From an uncultured delta proteobacterium (GTDB taxonomy: Bacteria; Myxococcota_A; Bradymonadia; REDH01): 5,505 nt of DNA. Of the stretch, positions 1-5,505 are shown piece after piece. The position numbers were made by a program, and so were the translations under genes. The first letter of the stretch is position 1, and the number at the start of each line of letters is the position of its first letter. The DNA lies in NCBI GenBank assembly GCA_903912275.1, contig CAIWGR010000404.1, forward strand, positions 1 through 5,505, given 5' to 3'. Under the pieces are notes generated by a model. It searched no databases. It was not told the DNA's origin and saw only the letters and a program-made list of their open reading frames with translations.

Positions 1-879
1 CTCTTCGTGAACAACTTCTACTTCTCCTCCAACGCCCGCCAGCGCGAGAAGTATCTCTCCAAGGTCATCGACGGCACCTGGATTGCCGGCATGGCGATGT
101 CGGAGCCCGGCGCCGGCACCGATGTGCTCGGCATGTCCACCCACGCCCAGCGCGATGGCGACGACTACATCCTCAACGGCACCAAGCAGTGGATCACCAA
201 CGCCACCGTTGGAGACGCCTTCCTCGTCTACGCCAAGCTCGACCGCAGCAATCCCCGCTCCGTCACCTCCTTTATCGTCGAGCGCAGCTTCCCCGGCTTC
301 TCCGTCGGCAAGAAGGAGAAGAAGATGGGCATGCGCCAGTCGCCCACCGCGCAGCTCATCTTTGAAGACTGCCGCGTGCCCGTTGAAAACCGCATCGGCG
401 AAGAGGGCGGCGCCATGGTCCACATGATGCGCAACCTCGAGATCGAGCGGGTCGCGCTCGGCGCCATGTCGACCGGCATCGCCATGCAGAGCCACCACAT
501 CCTCGCCAAGTATGCCATCGCCGAGCGCCAGGCCTTCGGCCAGCCGCTCAGCGCCTTCGGCCAGATGCAGCGCTTCATCGGCGAGAGCTACGCCAAGACC
601 GAGGCCGCTCGCGCGCTCATCTACAAGGTGGCCCTCGAGATGCACCCAGACCGGCGCAACTCGCTCGGCGCCGCCGCTGCCAAACTGGTCGCCACGATGA
701 CCGCCGAGGAGGTGGCCCGCATGGCCATCCAGACCCTCGGAGGCTACGGCTACACCCGTGAGTACCGGGTCGAGCGCCTGCTCCGCGATGCCATCCTGCT
801 GAGCATCGGCGGTGGCACCAACGAGGCCATGCAGAAGAACATTACGGGCGACCTCCGGCGCGTGCACCTCTCCCGCTAG
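1..879 (+). CDS. Acyl-CoA dehydrogenase, isovaleryl-CoA dehydrogenase type (5' truncated by window edge)
   Basis: This is an FAD-dependent dehydrogenase that would introduce a 2,3-double bond into a short or branched acyl-CoA, passing electrons to ETF in the cytosol. The reading frame is open from base 1, so the start lies outside the window. 292 residues are visible of the usual 380-390, so roughly 95 N-terminal residues are missing. The acyl-CoA dehydrogenase signature MSEPGAGTD is at visible residues 33-41, followed by YILNGTKQWITN and LIFEDCRVP. The sequence follows human isovaleryl-CoA dehydrogenase (IVD) closely. The catalytic base fits the IVD arrangement: a Glu in the helix motif EIER (visible residue 149), while the site used by medium-chain enzymes holds Gly in SIGGGTNE (residues 268-275). 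A role in leucine or branched-chain acyl-CoA breakdown (LiuA-like) is likely, but the exact substrate cannot be read from sequence. It is probably the upstream gene of an operon with the two genes that follow. Confidence 0.93.
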   Translation, partial: LFVNNFYFSSNARQREKYLSKVIDGTWIAGMAMSEPGAGTDVLGMSTHAQRDGDDYILNGTKQWITNATVGDAFLVYAKLDRSNPRSVTSFIVERSFPGFSVGKKEKKMGMRQSPTAQLIFEDCRVPVENRIGEEGGAMVHMMRNLEIERVALGAMSTGIAMQSHHILAKYAIAERQAFGQPLSAFGQMQRFIGESYAKTEAARALIYKVALEMHPDRRNSLGAAAAKLVATMTAEEVARMAIQTLGGYGYTREYRVERLLRDAILLSIGGGTNEAMQKNITGDLRRVHLSR

Positions 880-888
880 TCCGCCGCC

Positions 889-892
889 GGAG
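889..892 (+). promoter_or_regulatory. Ribosome-binding site for the PlsB-like gene
   Basis: GGAG lies 5 bases before the GTG at 898, inside the short gap after the dehydrogenase stop codon (877-879). It supports GTG rather than a later ATG as the start. The next in-frame ATG (1093) would remove about 65 residues of well-coded sequence. Confidence 0.6.
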
Positions 893-897
893 CCACC

Positions 898-2565
898 GTG
901 TCACTCTCAGACCTCCTCCCCGCGACGCTGCGCACCCGGTCGCCGATCTCCCGCCTCAACGACGAGCGCGAGGCCATCTGCCGCGAGGTTGTGGAGCGGG
1001 TCGCACGCCGCGTTGCCTTCGAGTCAGCCACCCGCCTCGAATACACCGTCGAGGCGCTGCTCAGCGAGGCCGCCCATGTGGAGCTCGCCCGCATGGAGGA
1101 GCGCGGCCTGCCAGCCGACAAGCAGCTCTACTGGCGCAAACTGGCCCAGACCGTCTCCCGCGCCCGCGACGAAGACAGCCTCGAAGAGCTTCGGCGGGTG
1201 AGCGAAAAGTATGCGACCGACGCCATCGGCCACTTCTCGCAGGCCGCCTACTGGCTCGCGACCGGCCTGGTCCCCGCCGGTATCGCGCTGGCCCTCTCCA
1301 GCGAGGCGCGCTGGTCCATGCTCGGCGGTGGCGGCAGCCTCTCCGGGCTCGCAGACCGCGTCCGCATCGAGGGCAACCTCGAGCACCTGCGGCGCCTCGC
1401 GCAGCGCGGAACCCTCGTCTTCGTGCCCACCCACTCCAGCCACATGGACAACCTCCTCATCGGCTGGGCCATCCATCACGCAGGGCTCCCCGCCGTTGCC
1501 TACGGCGCCGAGGTCAGCCTCTTCGACAACCCGCTGACCGCCGCTTTCATGCGCAACCTCGGCGCCTACCGGGTCGACAGGCGGCTCGAACACAAACTCT
1601 ACAAAGTCGTCCTCACCGAGCTCTCGCAGTGCCTTATTGAGCGCGGCTACCCGGGCCTCTTCTTTGCCGCCGGCAAGCGGAGCCGCACCAACCAGATTGA
1701 GCAGCAGCTCAAGCTCGGACTGCTCGGCTCGGTCGTCGGCGCCTACGTCCGCAACGTCACCACGGGCATGGTACGGCCCGAGGTCTTCGTCGTCCCGGTC
1801 GTCATCAACTACACCCATGTGCTCGAGGCCAACACGCTCATCGAGGACCACCTCCGCCATCGCGGCAAAGGGCGCTCCATCATCGAGCAGGACGAGTTTC
1901 ATCAGCCGGCCCGCGTCGCCCGTTTCATCCAGGACGCGCTCGACAAAGAGGCGCCCATCAGCCTCCGCTTCTGCAACCCCACCGATGTCTTCGGCAACGA
2001 ACTCGACGAGCTCGGCCGCTCGGTCGGCCCGGCGGGACAGGTGCTCGACACGCGCCGCTATCTCTGGGTTGGCGGCAAGCCGGCCATCGACCGCGATCGC
2101 GACCGCCAGTACACGCACGAGCTGGGCGGCAGGCTCGTCGAGACCTTCATGCGGAACAACACCGTTTCGCCGCTCCACATCGTCTCCTTCGCGCTCTACG
2201 AGCATCTGCGGCGCAAGCATGGCTCGTGGGACTTCTACGCGCTCTTCCGCTTTGCCCGCGGCCTCCGCATCTCCACCTCGGTGCTGTCGGGTGAGGTCGA
2301 ACGGCTGGCACGGCTCCTGCGACGCGAGGCCGACGCGGGGCGCATCCGGCTCTCGCCAGAGGCCGCGGCGCTCGACCCCGTGTCGCTGCTGCGCGGTGCA
2401 GCCGACGGCTGGGCCACCTACCACAAGCCGGCGGTAGCCGAACTCGTCGAGGGTTATGTGCAGGTGAGCGAGCCGCAGCTCGTCTACTTCTATGGCAACC
2501 GGCTGCGCGGATACGGGCTGGAGAACGAGCTGGCCGAAGGCACGGGGGGATACGGCCATGGCTGA
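898..2565 (+). CDS. PlsB/GNPAT-like glycerolipid acyltransferase with altered block III
   Basis: This is a 555-aa member of the PlsB (glycerol-3-phosphate acyltransferase) family, which transfers an acyl chain to the sn-1 position of G3P at the inner membrane face as the first step of phospholipid synthesis. The acyltransferase blocks appear in order. Block I is HSSHMD (H179-D184), a perfect HX4D and nearly the E. coli PlsB HRSHMD. Block II is GAYRVDRR (222-229). Block III is AAGKRSRT (257-264). Block IV is VVPVVINYTHVLE (298-310) with Pro300. A hydrophobic stretch at 116-134 may help membrane association. The part after block IV, including DVFGNELDE, fits the C-terminal region of PlsB and eukaryotic GPAT/DHAPAT proteins. 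E. coli PlsB is longer, about 807 aa. The oddity is in block III, where the usual EGGRSR or EGTRSR Glu is Ala258 and the second Gly is Lys260. The acceptor could therefore be G3P, dihydroxyacetone phosphate (as in ether-lipid GNPAT) or something else. The gene is translationally coupled to the GpsA-like gene downstream. Confidence 0.88.
   Translation: MSLSDLLPATLRTRSPISRLNDEREAICREVVERVARRVAFESATRLEYTVEALLSEAAHVELARMEERGLPADKQLYWRKLAQTVSRARDEDSLEELRRVSEKYATDAIGHFSQAAYWLATGLVPAGIALALSSEARWSMLGGGGSLSGLADRVRIEGNLEHLRRLAQRGTLVFVPTHSSHMDNLLIGWAIHHAGLPAVAYGAEVSLFDNPLTAAFMRNLGAYRVDRRLEHKLYKVVLTELSQCLIERGYPGLFFAAGKRSRTNQIEQQLKLGLLGSVVGAYVRNVTTGMVRPEVFVVPVVINYTHVLEANTLIEDHLRHRGKGRSIIEQDEFHQPARVARFIQDALDKEAPISLRFCNPTDVFGNELDELGRSVGPAGQVLDTRRYLWVGGKPAIDRDRDRQYTHELGGRLVETFMRNNTVSPLHIVSFALYEHLRRKHGSWDFYALFRFARGLRISTSVLSGEVERLARLLRREADAGRIRLSPEAAALDPVSLLRGAADGWATYHKPAVAELVEGYVQVSEPQLVYFYGNRLRGYGLENELAEGTGGYGHG
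2545..2550 (+). promoter_or_regulatory. Ribosome-binding site for the GpsA-like gene
   Basis: GGGGGA sits 7 bases before the ATG at 2558, within the end of the acyltransferase gene. It decides the start. The in-frame ATG at 2492 would add 22 residues of out-of-frame acyltransferase sequence with no resemblance to a GpsA N-terminus. Confidence 0.6.
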
Positions 2566-3547
2566 GTCACAGCGCACTGCCATCGGCATCATCGGCGCGG
2601 GTCGCGTCGGCATCGGGCTCGCCCATGTCGTCGCCAGCCACGGCCACCGCGTGCTTCTCTTCACCTCGCTCGAAGACCGAGCCGCCGAGATCCGCGCCAC
2701 CCGTCACGCGACCCAGATTGTGCCCGAACTCGCCTCGCTGCACGCCGGCGTGGAGGTCACCACCGACCCCGCTGCGCTGCCGGCCGCCTGCACGCTGCTC
2801 TTCGTCACCACCTCACGCGACTACTTCCCCAGCGTCTTCGAACGCATCGCCCCCGAGCTCGACGGCGCCCATCAGGTGGTCCACGCCATCCACACCCTCG
2901 ACGGCACCGGCCTCCGGCGTGTCTCGCAGCGCCTCATCAGCCTCTCCGCCATTCGCCAGGTGGGCGTTATGGCAGGGCCTGCCCACGTCGCCGACATGCT
3001 CGCCGGCCGCCCCAACGCCGTCGTCGTAGGCAGCGCCTACCCCCGCGTGGTCGCCGCAGTACGGGCCGTCTTCGCCTCTCGCTCCATCGTCGTCGAATCG
3101 ACCTCAGACATCGAGGGTGTGGAGTATGCCGCGGCACTGAGCCAGGTCACCACGCTCCTCGCCGGCATGTGCGACGGGCTCGGCCTGGGCGAGGCCGCCC
3201 ACTCCATCCTCGTCACCCGGGGCTTCGCCGAGGCGATGCGGGTAGGGCAGGCCTTTGGCGCCTCGCCGGCCACCTTCTCCGGGCTTGCGGGGTTGGGGCG
3301 CACCATCGACTCGGTCCGCCGCATCGAGCCCAACTACGCGCTCGGTCAGATTGTGGGCCGCACGGGCAGCCGCTCCGCCTCGGAGTCCTTCTCCGATGCG
3401 CTGGGGCCCGAGGTTGCGGCGGCGGTCGTCAAGGCTGCGGCGCTCCGCGGGATTCCGGTGCCGATGACGCAGGCCGTGCACGACGCGCTCTCCGGTGCCA
3501 CGCCCGTGCGCGATGCGGTGCAGCGGCTTCTCGAGGGCGACCGCTGA
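2558..3547 (+). CDS. GpsA-like protein (glycerol-3-phosphate dehydrogenase family) lacking the catalytic residues
   Basis: This 329-aa protein has the length and two-domain layout of NAD(P)-dependent sn-glycerol-3-phosphate dehydrogenase. An N-terminal Rossmann domain (about 8-160) carries GAGRVG (13-18) and the family's GP motif (140-141). A C-terminal helical domain (about 178-325) carries DIEGVEYAAAL, DGLGLG, TRGFAEAMRVG and TFSGLAGLG, a strong GpsA pattern. The active site is not conserved. The N-domain Lys of the ATKGLE motif is His112. The Lys of the GALKNV motif is Ser195. The Asp of the GLAGVGD motif is Arg248. The downstream SRNRR element, whose Arg binds substrate phosphate, is shortened and has no clear equivalent (near Glu257-Asn259). 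Dehydrogenase activity on G3P is therefore doubtful. A dinucleotide-binding regulator, a partner of the adjoining acyltransferase, or an enzyme with another substrate are possible. The start ATG overlaps the acyltransferase stop (ATGGCTGA, 8 bases), which implies coupled translation. The family call is firm; the function is open. Confidence 0.87.
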   Translation: MAESQRTAIGIIGAGRVGIGLAHVVASHGHRVLLFTSLEDRAAEIRATRHATQIVPELASLHAGVEVTTDPAALPAACTLLFVTTSRDYFPSVFERIAPELDGAHQVVHAIHTLDGTGLRRVSQRLISLSAIRQVGVMAGPAHVADMLAGRPNAVVVGSAYPRVVAAVRAVFASRSIVVESTSDIEGVEYAAALSQVTTLLAGMCDGLGLGEAAHSILVTRGFAEAMRVGQAFGASPATFSGLAGLGRTIDSVRRIEPNYALGQIVGRTGSRSASESFSDALGPEVAAAVVKAAALRGIPVPMTQAVHDALSGATPVRDAVQRLLEGDR

Positions 3548-3553
3548 CCGGCC

Positions 3554-4231
3554 TCAGTTGATGGGGTACCGGGTGGCCACGAAGACGCCCCGCTCGAGCC
3601 GCTCCGACAGCCGGACCACACGCCGAACCGCAGTCCACCAGACGGTCAGCTCTTCAATCTCCGCCGGTCCGAAGACCTCGCCATTTTCGGCCTCCGTCAT
3701 GATGCGACCCAGCTCGCGCGGCGTCAGCGCTCCGAAGGCCTCCGCATGGACGGTCACCTCGGTCGGCGGGAGAGCAGCACGCCAGCACTCAATCGTCGTC
3801 GCCCAGGGGAGCGTCCGGTCGGAGAGGAAGTGAAGGAAGGTGAAGATGTGTTCCGCCACATCCGGATTCCAGGCGTAGAGGAAGGGCGAAACCTTCTCGA
3901 AGTGGCCCGCCAAGTCGGGCAGTTGCACCGCCTCGTCGACGCAGGCCAACTCAAGAATCTGGCCCGCCGCAGCACGGTTCCACCGGTTGTTGGAGAGCGA
4001 CGACTCCATCCGGTCGAGGTGGGTGGCTGCAAGGTCTCGGGCACCCTTGTCGGCGATGCCGGCGACCAGCGCCCGCAGCGTGCCGACCGTCTCCGCGGCG
4101 CCCGCTGGCTTGCGTGCCCGCTCCACCAGCGAAGCCAGGCTCTGCTGGAAGAGCTGGTAGTCCAAGACACCCATGACAAAGATGGGGGGCTTGTTCGATT
4201 CGCGCTGTACCGGATCGGAGAGAGAGGCCAT
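3554..4231 (-). CDS. Hypothetical cytosolic protein, 225 aa
   Basis: I do not recognise this family. The reading frame is supported by strong C/G preference at third codon positions on the minus strand. ATG at 4231 is chosen because AAGG lies just upstream. A second ATG at 4174 (Met20, MGVLDYQLFQQSL) has no visible ribosome site. There is no signal peptide and no membrane segment. Composition and spacing suggest a mostly helical protein. The middle, about residues 105-150, is rich in aromatic residues (HFEKVSPFLYAW, EHIFTFLHFL, LPWATTIECW). The C-terminal part is charged and helical, with the Trp pair in ELTVWWTAVRRVVRL (195-208), and ends in FVATRYPIN. It follows the surface-protein gene by 49 bases on the same strand and may be co-transcribed with it, though an inverted repeat lies between them. 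Its stop is only 6 bases from the stop of the convergent GpsA-like gene. Confidence 0.75.
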   Translation of the reverse strand: MASLSDPVQRESNKPPIFVMGVLDYQLFQQSLASLVERARKPAGAAETVGTLRALVAGIADKGARDLAATHLDRMESSLSNNRWNRAAAGQILELACVDEAVQLPDLAGHFEKVSPFLYAWNPDVAEHIFTFLHFLSDRTLPWATTIECWRAALPPTEVTVHAEAFGALTPRELGRIMTEAENGEVFGPAEIEELTVWWTAVRRVVRLSERLERGVFVATRYPIN

Positions 4232-4235
4232 GGCA

Positions 4236-4239
4236 CCTT
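4236..4239 (-). promoter_or_regulatory. Probable ribosome-binding site of the 225-aa gene
   Basis: On the minus strand AAGG is followed by four bases (TGCC) and then the ATG at 4231. The spacing is slightly short, so support is modest. It is still better than anything before the alternative ATG at 4174. Confidence 0.35.
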
Positions 4240-4255
4240 GCGAGGTAGCGCCCAA

Positions 4256-4273
4256 CGCGGAGCAGGCTCCGCG
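4256..4273. repeat. Perfect GC-rich inverted repeat between the two minus-strand genes
   Basis: CGCGGAGC is followed by two bases and its exact reverse complement GCTCCGCG, giving a stem of 7-8 pairs with a loop of 2-4 bases. It lies 7 bases past the stop codon of the surface-protein gene (stop at 4283-4281), in the 49-base gap before the 225-aa gene. The minus-strand sequence after it begins TTGGGCGC, so it lacks the U-run of a standard intrinsic terminator. It could be a weak terminator or attenuator, an mRNA 3'-end stabiliser, or chance in GC-rich DNA. Confidence 0.4.
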
Positions 4274-4280
4274 CCGGCGG

Positions 4281-5505
4281 TTAGCGGGAGCGTCTGCGGC
4301 GGGTAACCAGCAGCAGAAGCGGAGCGAGCATCCAGAGCGAGAAGCCGGATCCGCCGGCGGAGCAGCCACTGGCAGGCTGCAGCGAGCCGCCCAGGTTCGG
4401 GGGGCCGGCGTCGCCACCCGCATCCGTGACGCCACCGTCGGTGCCTGCATCGGCATCGCCAGCGTCGGCCTCCTCGAAGTCGAGCTTAAAGACGGCGGTC
4501 TCCGACCAGGAGGACTGCGTCACGCCGTCGCTCGCCCGCACGCGCCAGTAGTAGGTGGAGGGGCGGAGGTCTTCGTCGAAGAGGACGGAGGTGGTGCCAT
4601 CGGCGCCCTGACGCACGTTGAGCCGCTTCCAGCCGCCCTGGTCGGTGATGGTGAGCACCGGCGAGACCTGGAAGTCGTAGGTGATGAGCTGGTCCGCGTC
4701 GGGGTCGATCGCGTTCTGCGCCGTCAGCGTGAAGGTGCCGTCCGGGGAGACAACGACGTCGCGACCGATGGGCGAGAGCTGCACCGGCGTCGTCGGTGCA
4801 GTGTTGGCGCCGCGCACCGTGAAGGTCGCCTCGGCAAAGGTCGACGTGGCGCCGCCATCGGTCGCGCGGACGCGCCAAGAGTAGGTGGCTCCGGGGACGA
4901 GCGGCCGCGGCACAACGACCGAAACGGTCGCATCCGCACCACTCACGCCACGGAAGCTGTAGGCGTCTGTGCCCGGGAAGGCGCCCGTCACAAACTCGCC
5001 CTCGTAGGTAAGCGCGTCGCCGTCGGGGTCGGTGCTGGCCTGCCAGACGAGGTTGGCCTGTGAGGTCGCCGCCGGCGAAGCGCCGTTGGCGGGCGACACA
5101 ATCACCGGCTCGCTCGGCGCCGCAGAGGTAGCCTCCACCCGGAAACTGCGGGAGTCGAACTGACCATAGTCCGAGCCGTCAAATGCCCGCACACGCCAGA
5201 TGTAGTTCTCGCGGTTGTCCAGCGTGAGCCCGGTGTCGATGGTCGTGCCCGAACCCTCGCCCGACGGCGCCAGCGTCTCATAGAGCAGGTTGGCTGCCAC
5301 GGGCAGCGTGCCCCGGTAGAGCGCGAAGGCATAGCTGAGCGGACGACCCTCGGGGTCGGAGGCATTCTCCAGTTCAAACAGGGGAGACTGCGTCGAAACG
5401 GTGCCAACCGGGGAGATGCCTCGCGGCGTGGTCGGGACCGAGTTCGAGAGGTTGTAGAAGAAGCAGGCCAGCTCCGACCAGGTGCCATTCACATCGGAGT
5501 TCACA
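4281..5505 (-). CDS. Secreted/surface protein with fibronectin-III-like repeats and MYXO-CTERM-like tail (5' truncated by window edge)
   Basis: The visible 407 codons (5504-4284) are the C-terminal part of a longer protein. No signal peptide is present and the frame is open to the edge, so the GTG at 5504 is not taken as the start. Residues are numbered from that codon. Three Ig/fibronectin-III-like repeats of about 105-110 aa occupy 21-344. Next comes an acidic low-complexity linker rich in Asp, Ala and Gly (345-369). The tail has GCS at 380-382 (Cys381), a hydrophobic stretch (about 388-400, LWMLAPLLLLV) and a terminal Arg cluster TRRRRSR. This Cys - hydrophobic - Arg layout matches MYXO-CTERM sorting signals, which are thought to be processed by myxosortases; a GlyGly-CTERM-type signal is a weaker alternative. 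The protein is inferred to be exported and anchored in the cell envelope. Such domains usually serve binding or spacing, and no enzymatic domain is visible here. Confidence 0.87.
   Translation of the reverse strand, partial: VNSDVNGTWSELACFFYNLSNSVPTTPRGISPVGTVSTQSPLFELENASDPEGRPLSYAFALYRGTLPVAANLLYETLAPSGEGSGTTIDTGLTLDNRENYIWRVRAFDGSDYGQFDSRSFRVEATSAAPSEPVIVSPANGASPAATSQANLVWQASTDPDGDALTYEGEFVTGAFPGTDAYSFRGVSGADATVSVVVPRPLVPGATYSWRVRATDGGATSTFAEATFTVRGANTAPTTPVQLSPIGRDVVVSPDGTFTLTAQNAIDPDADQLITYDFQVSPVLTITDQGGWKRLNVRQGADGTTSVLFDEDLRPSTYYWRVRASDGVTQSSWSETAVFKLDFEEADAGDADAGTDGGVTDAGGDAGPPNLGGSLQPASGCSAGGSGFSLWMLAPLLLLVTRRRRSR
4398..4472 (-). other. Asp/Ala/Gly low-complexity linker
   Basis: This stretch encodes about 25 residues made almost only of Asp, Ala, Gly and Thr (EADAGDADAGTDGG and onward). 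It joins the last FN3-like repeat to the sorting-type tail. Linkers of this composition are common before C-terminal anchors in secreted proteins of Myxococcota and relatives, where they act as flexible spacers. The codons are near-repetitive (GAT/GAC, GCA/GCG, GGC), so its length may vary between strains through slippage. Confidence 0.7.
4473..5444 (-). repeat. Three tandem FN3/Ig-like protein repeats
   Basis: Each unit opens with a Pro-rich strand (VPTTPRGISP, APSEPVIVSP, APTTPVQLSP), carries a Asp-Pro turn in the middle (ASDPEGRPL, STDPDGDAL, AIDPDADQL) and closes with a near-identical strand: YIWRVRAFDG at residues 101-110, YSWRVRATDG at 208-217 and YYWRVRASDG at 318-327 of the visible fragment. 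Approximate unit bounds are 5444-5124, 5123-4806 and 4805-4473. The repeats are diverged at the DNA level, so they are old structural repeats rather than a recent duplication. The sequence before 5444 (ending CFFYNLSNS) probably belongs to a preceding domain. Confidence 0.8.

Noticed and set aside
7..9. GTG at 7 as the start of the acyl-CoA dehydrogenase
   Set aside because: It would cut the protein within the conserved dehydrogenase fold. The frame is open to base 1 and the family has about 95 more N-terminal residues.
2492..2557. Upstream ATG at 2492 as start of the GpsA-like gene
   Set aside because: The 22 extra residues do not resemble a GpsA N-terminus, which normally starts a few residues before the GxGxxG motif. 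ATG 2558 has a good ribosome site.
1024..2700. A 558-codon open frame on the minus strand opposite the acyltransferase
   Set aside because: The + strand product has the full acyltransferase motif set. The antisense frame is a by-product of high GC at third positions; its product is low-complexity Glu/Ala/Val/Gly sequence with no recognisable domain.
3746..4306. A 186-codon open frame on the + strand opposite the 225-aa gene
   Set aside because: Codon preference favours the minus strand, and the + product is Arg/Gly/Val-rich with no domain. Since the 225-aa protein has no known family either, this rejection is less certain than the others.
4232..4456. Upstream ATG at 4456 as start of the 225-aa gene
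   Set aside because: It would add 75 residues read out of frame through the linker and tail of the surface protein, giving Ala/Arg/Pro-rich sequence with poor coding character.
4398..4472. Short-period DNA repetition as a possible tandem or CRISPR-like array
   Set aside because: It is explained by in-frame Asp/Ala/Gly codons of a protein linker, and has no spacer-repeat structure.
4173..5063. A 296-codon open frame on the + strand opposite the surface-protein gene
   Set aside because: The minus strand encodes clear tandem FN3-like repeats and a sorting tail. The + frame crosses the gene boundary and gives an Arg/Gly/Val-rich product without motifs.
5502..5504. GTG at 5504 as the start of the surface protein
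   Set aside because: An exported repeat protein needs a signal peptide, which is absent here. The visible start looks like the end of another domain.

Overview
The window is GC-rich, dense coding DNA. It holds five genes in two groups that point at each other: three lipid-type genes on the + strand (1-3547) and two genes on the - strand (3554-5505). Both outer genes run off the window. Two features suggest Myxococcota, Bradymonadota or a related former deltaproteobacterial lineage. One is a secreted-type protein with an Asp/Ala/Gly linker and a Cys - hydrophobic stretch - Arg-cluster tail resembling MYXO-CTERM. The other is the strong C/G preference at third codon positions. This placement is an inference from protein style, not from a marker gene.

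Plus strand, 1-3547: (1) the C-terminal three quarters of an acyl-CoA dehydrogenase of the isovaleryl-CoA dehydrogenase type; (2) after 17-18 bases, a 555-aa PlsB/GNPAT-like glycerolipid acyltransferase starting at a GTG; (3) overlapping it by 8 bases, a 329-aa protein with the full two-domain layout of GpsA (sn-glycerol-3-phosphate dehydrogenase). Good ribosome-binding sites and the lack of gaps argue for one operon. On paper the order reads as acyl-CoA oxidation, glycerol-3-phosphate (G3P) supply and G3P acylation.

The striking point is that two members are not canonical where it matters. By hand alignment, the GpsA-like protein has lost the catalytic lysines and the catalytic aspartate of the family (His112, Ser195 and Arg248 occupy those sites), although its fold signatures and the NAD-binding glycines remain. 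The acyltransferase keeps its HX4D catalytic motif and block IV proline but has Ala258 where block III normally has glutamate. The pair may therefore handle a different substrate, or the GpsA-like protein may be a non-catalytic partner or sensor. This is the best candidate in the window for something undescribed.

Minus strand, 5505-3554: a surface or secreted protein fragment (at least 407 aa) with three fibronectin-III-like repeats, an acidic low-complexity linker and the sorting-type tail. It is followed after 49 bases by a 225-aa cytosolic protein of unknown function. A perfect GC-rich inverted repeat lies in the gap between them. The two gene groups meet tail to tail with only 6 bases between stop codons. 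I saw no RNA genes, mobile elements, CRISPR arrays or phage features.
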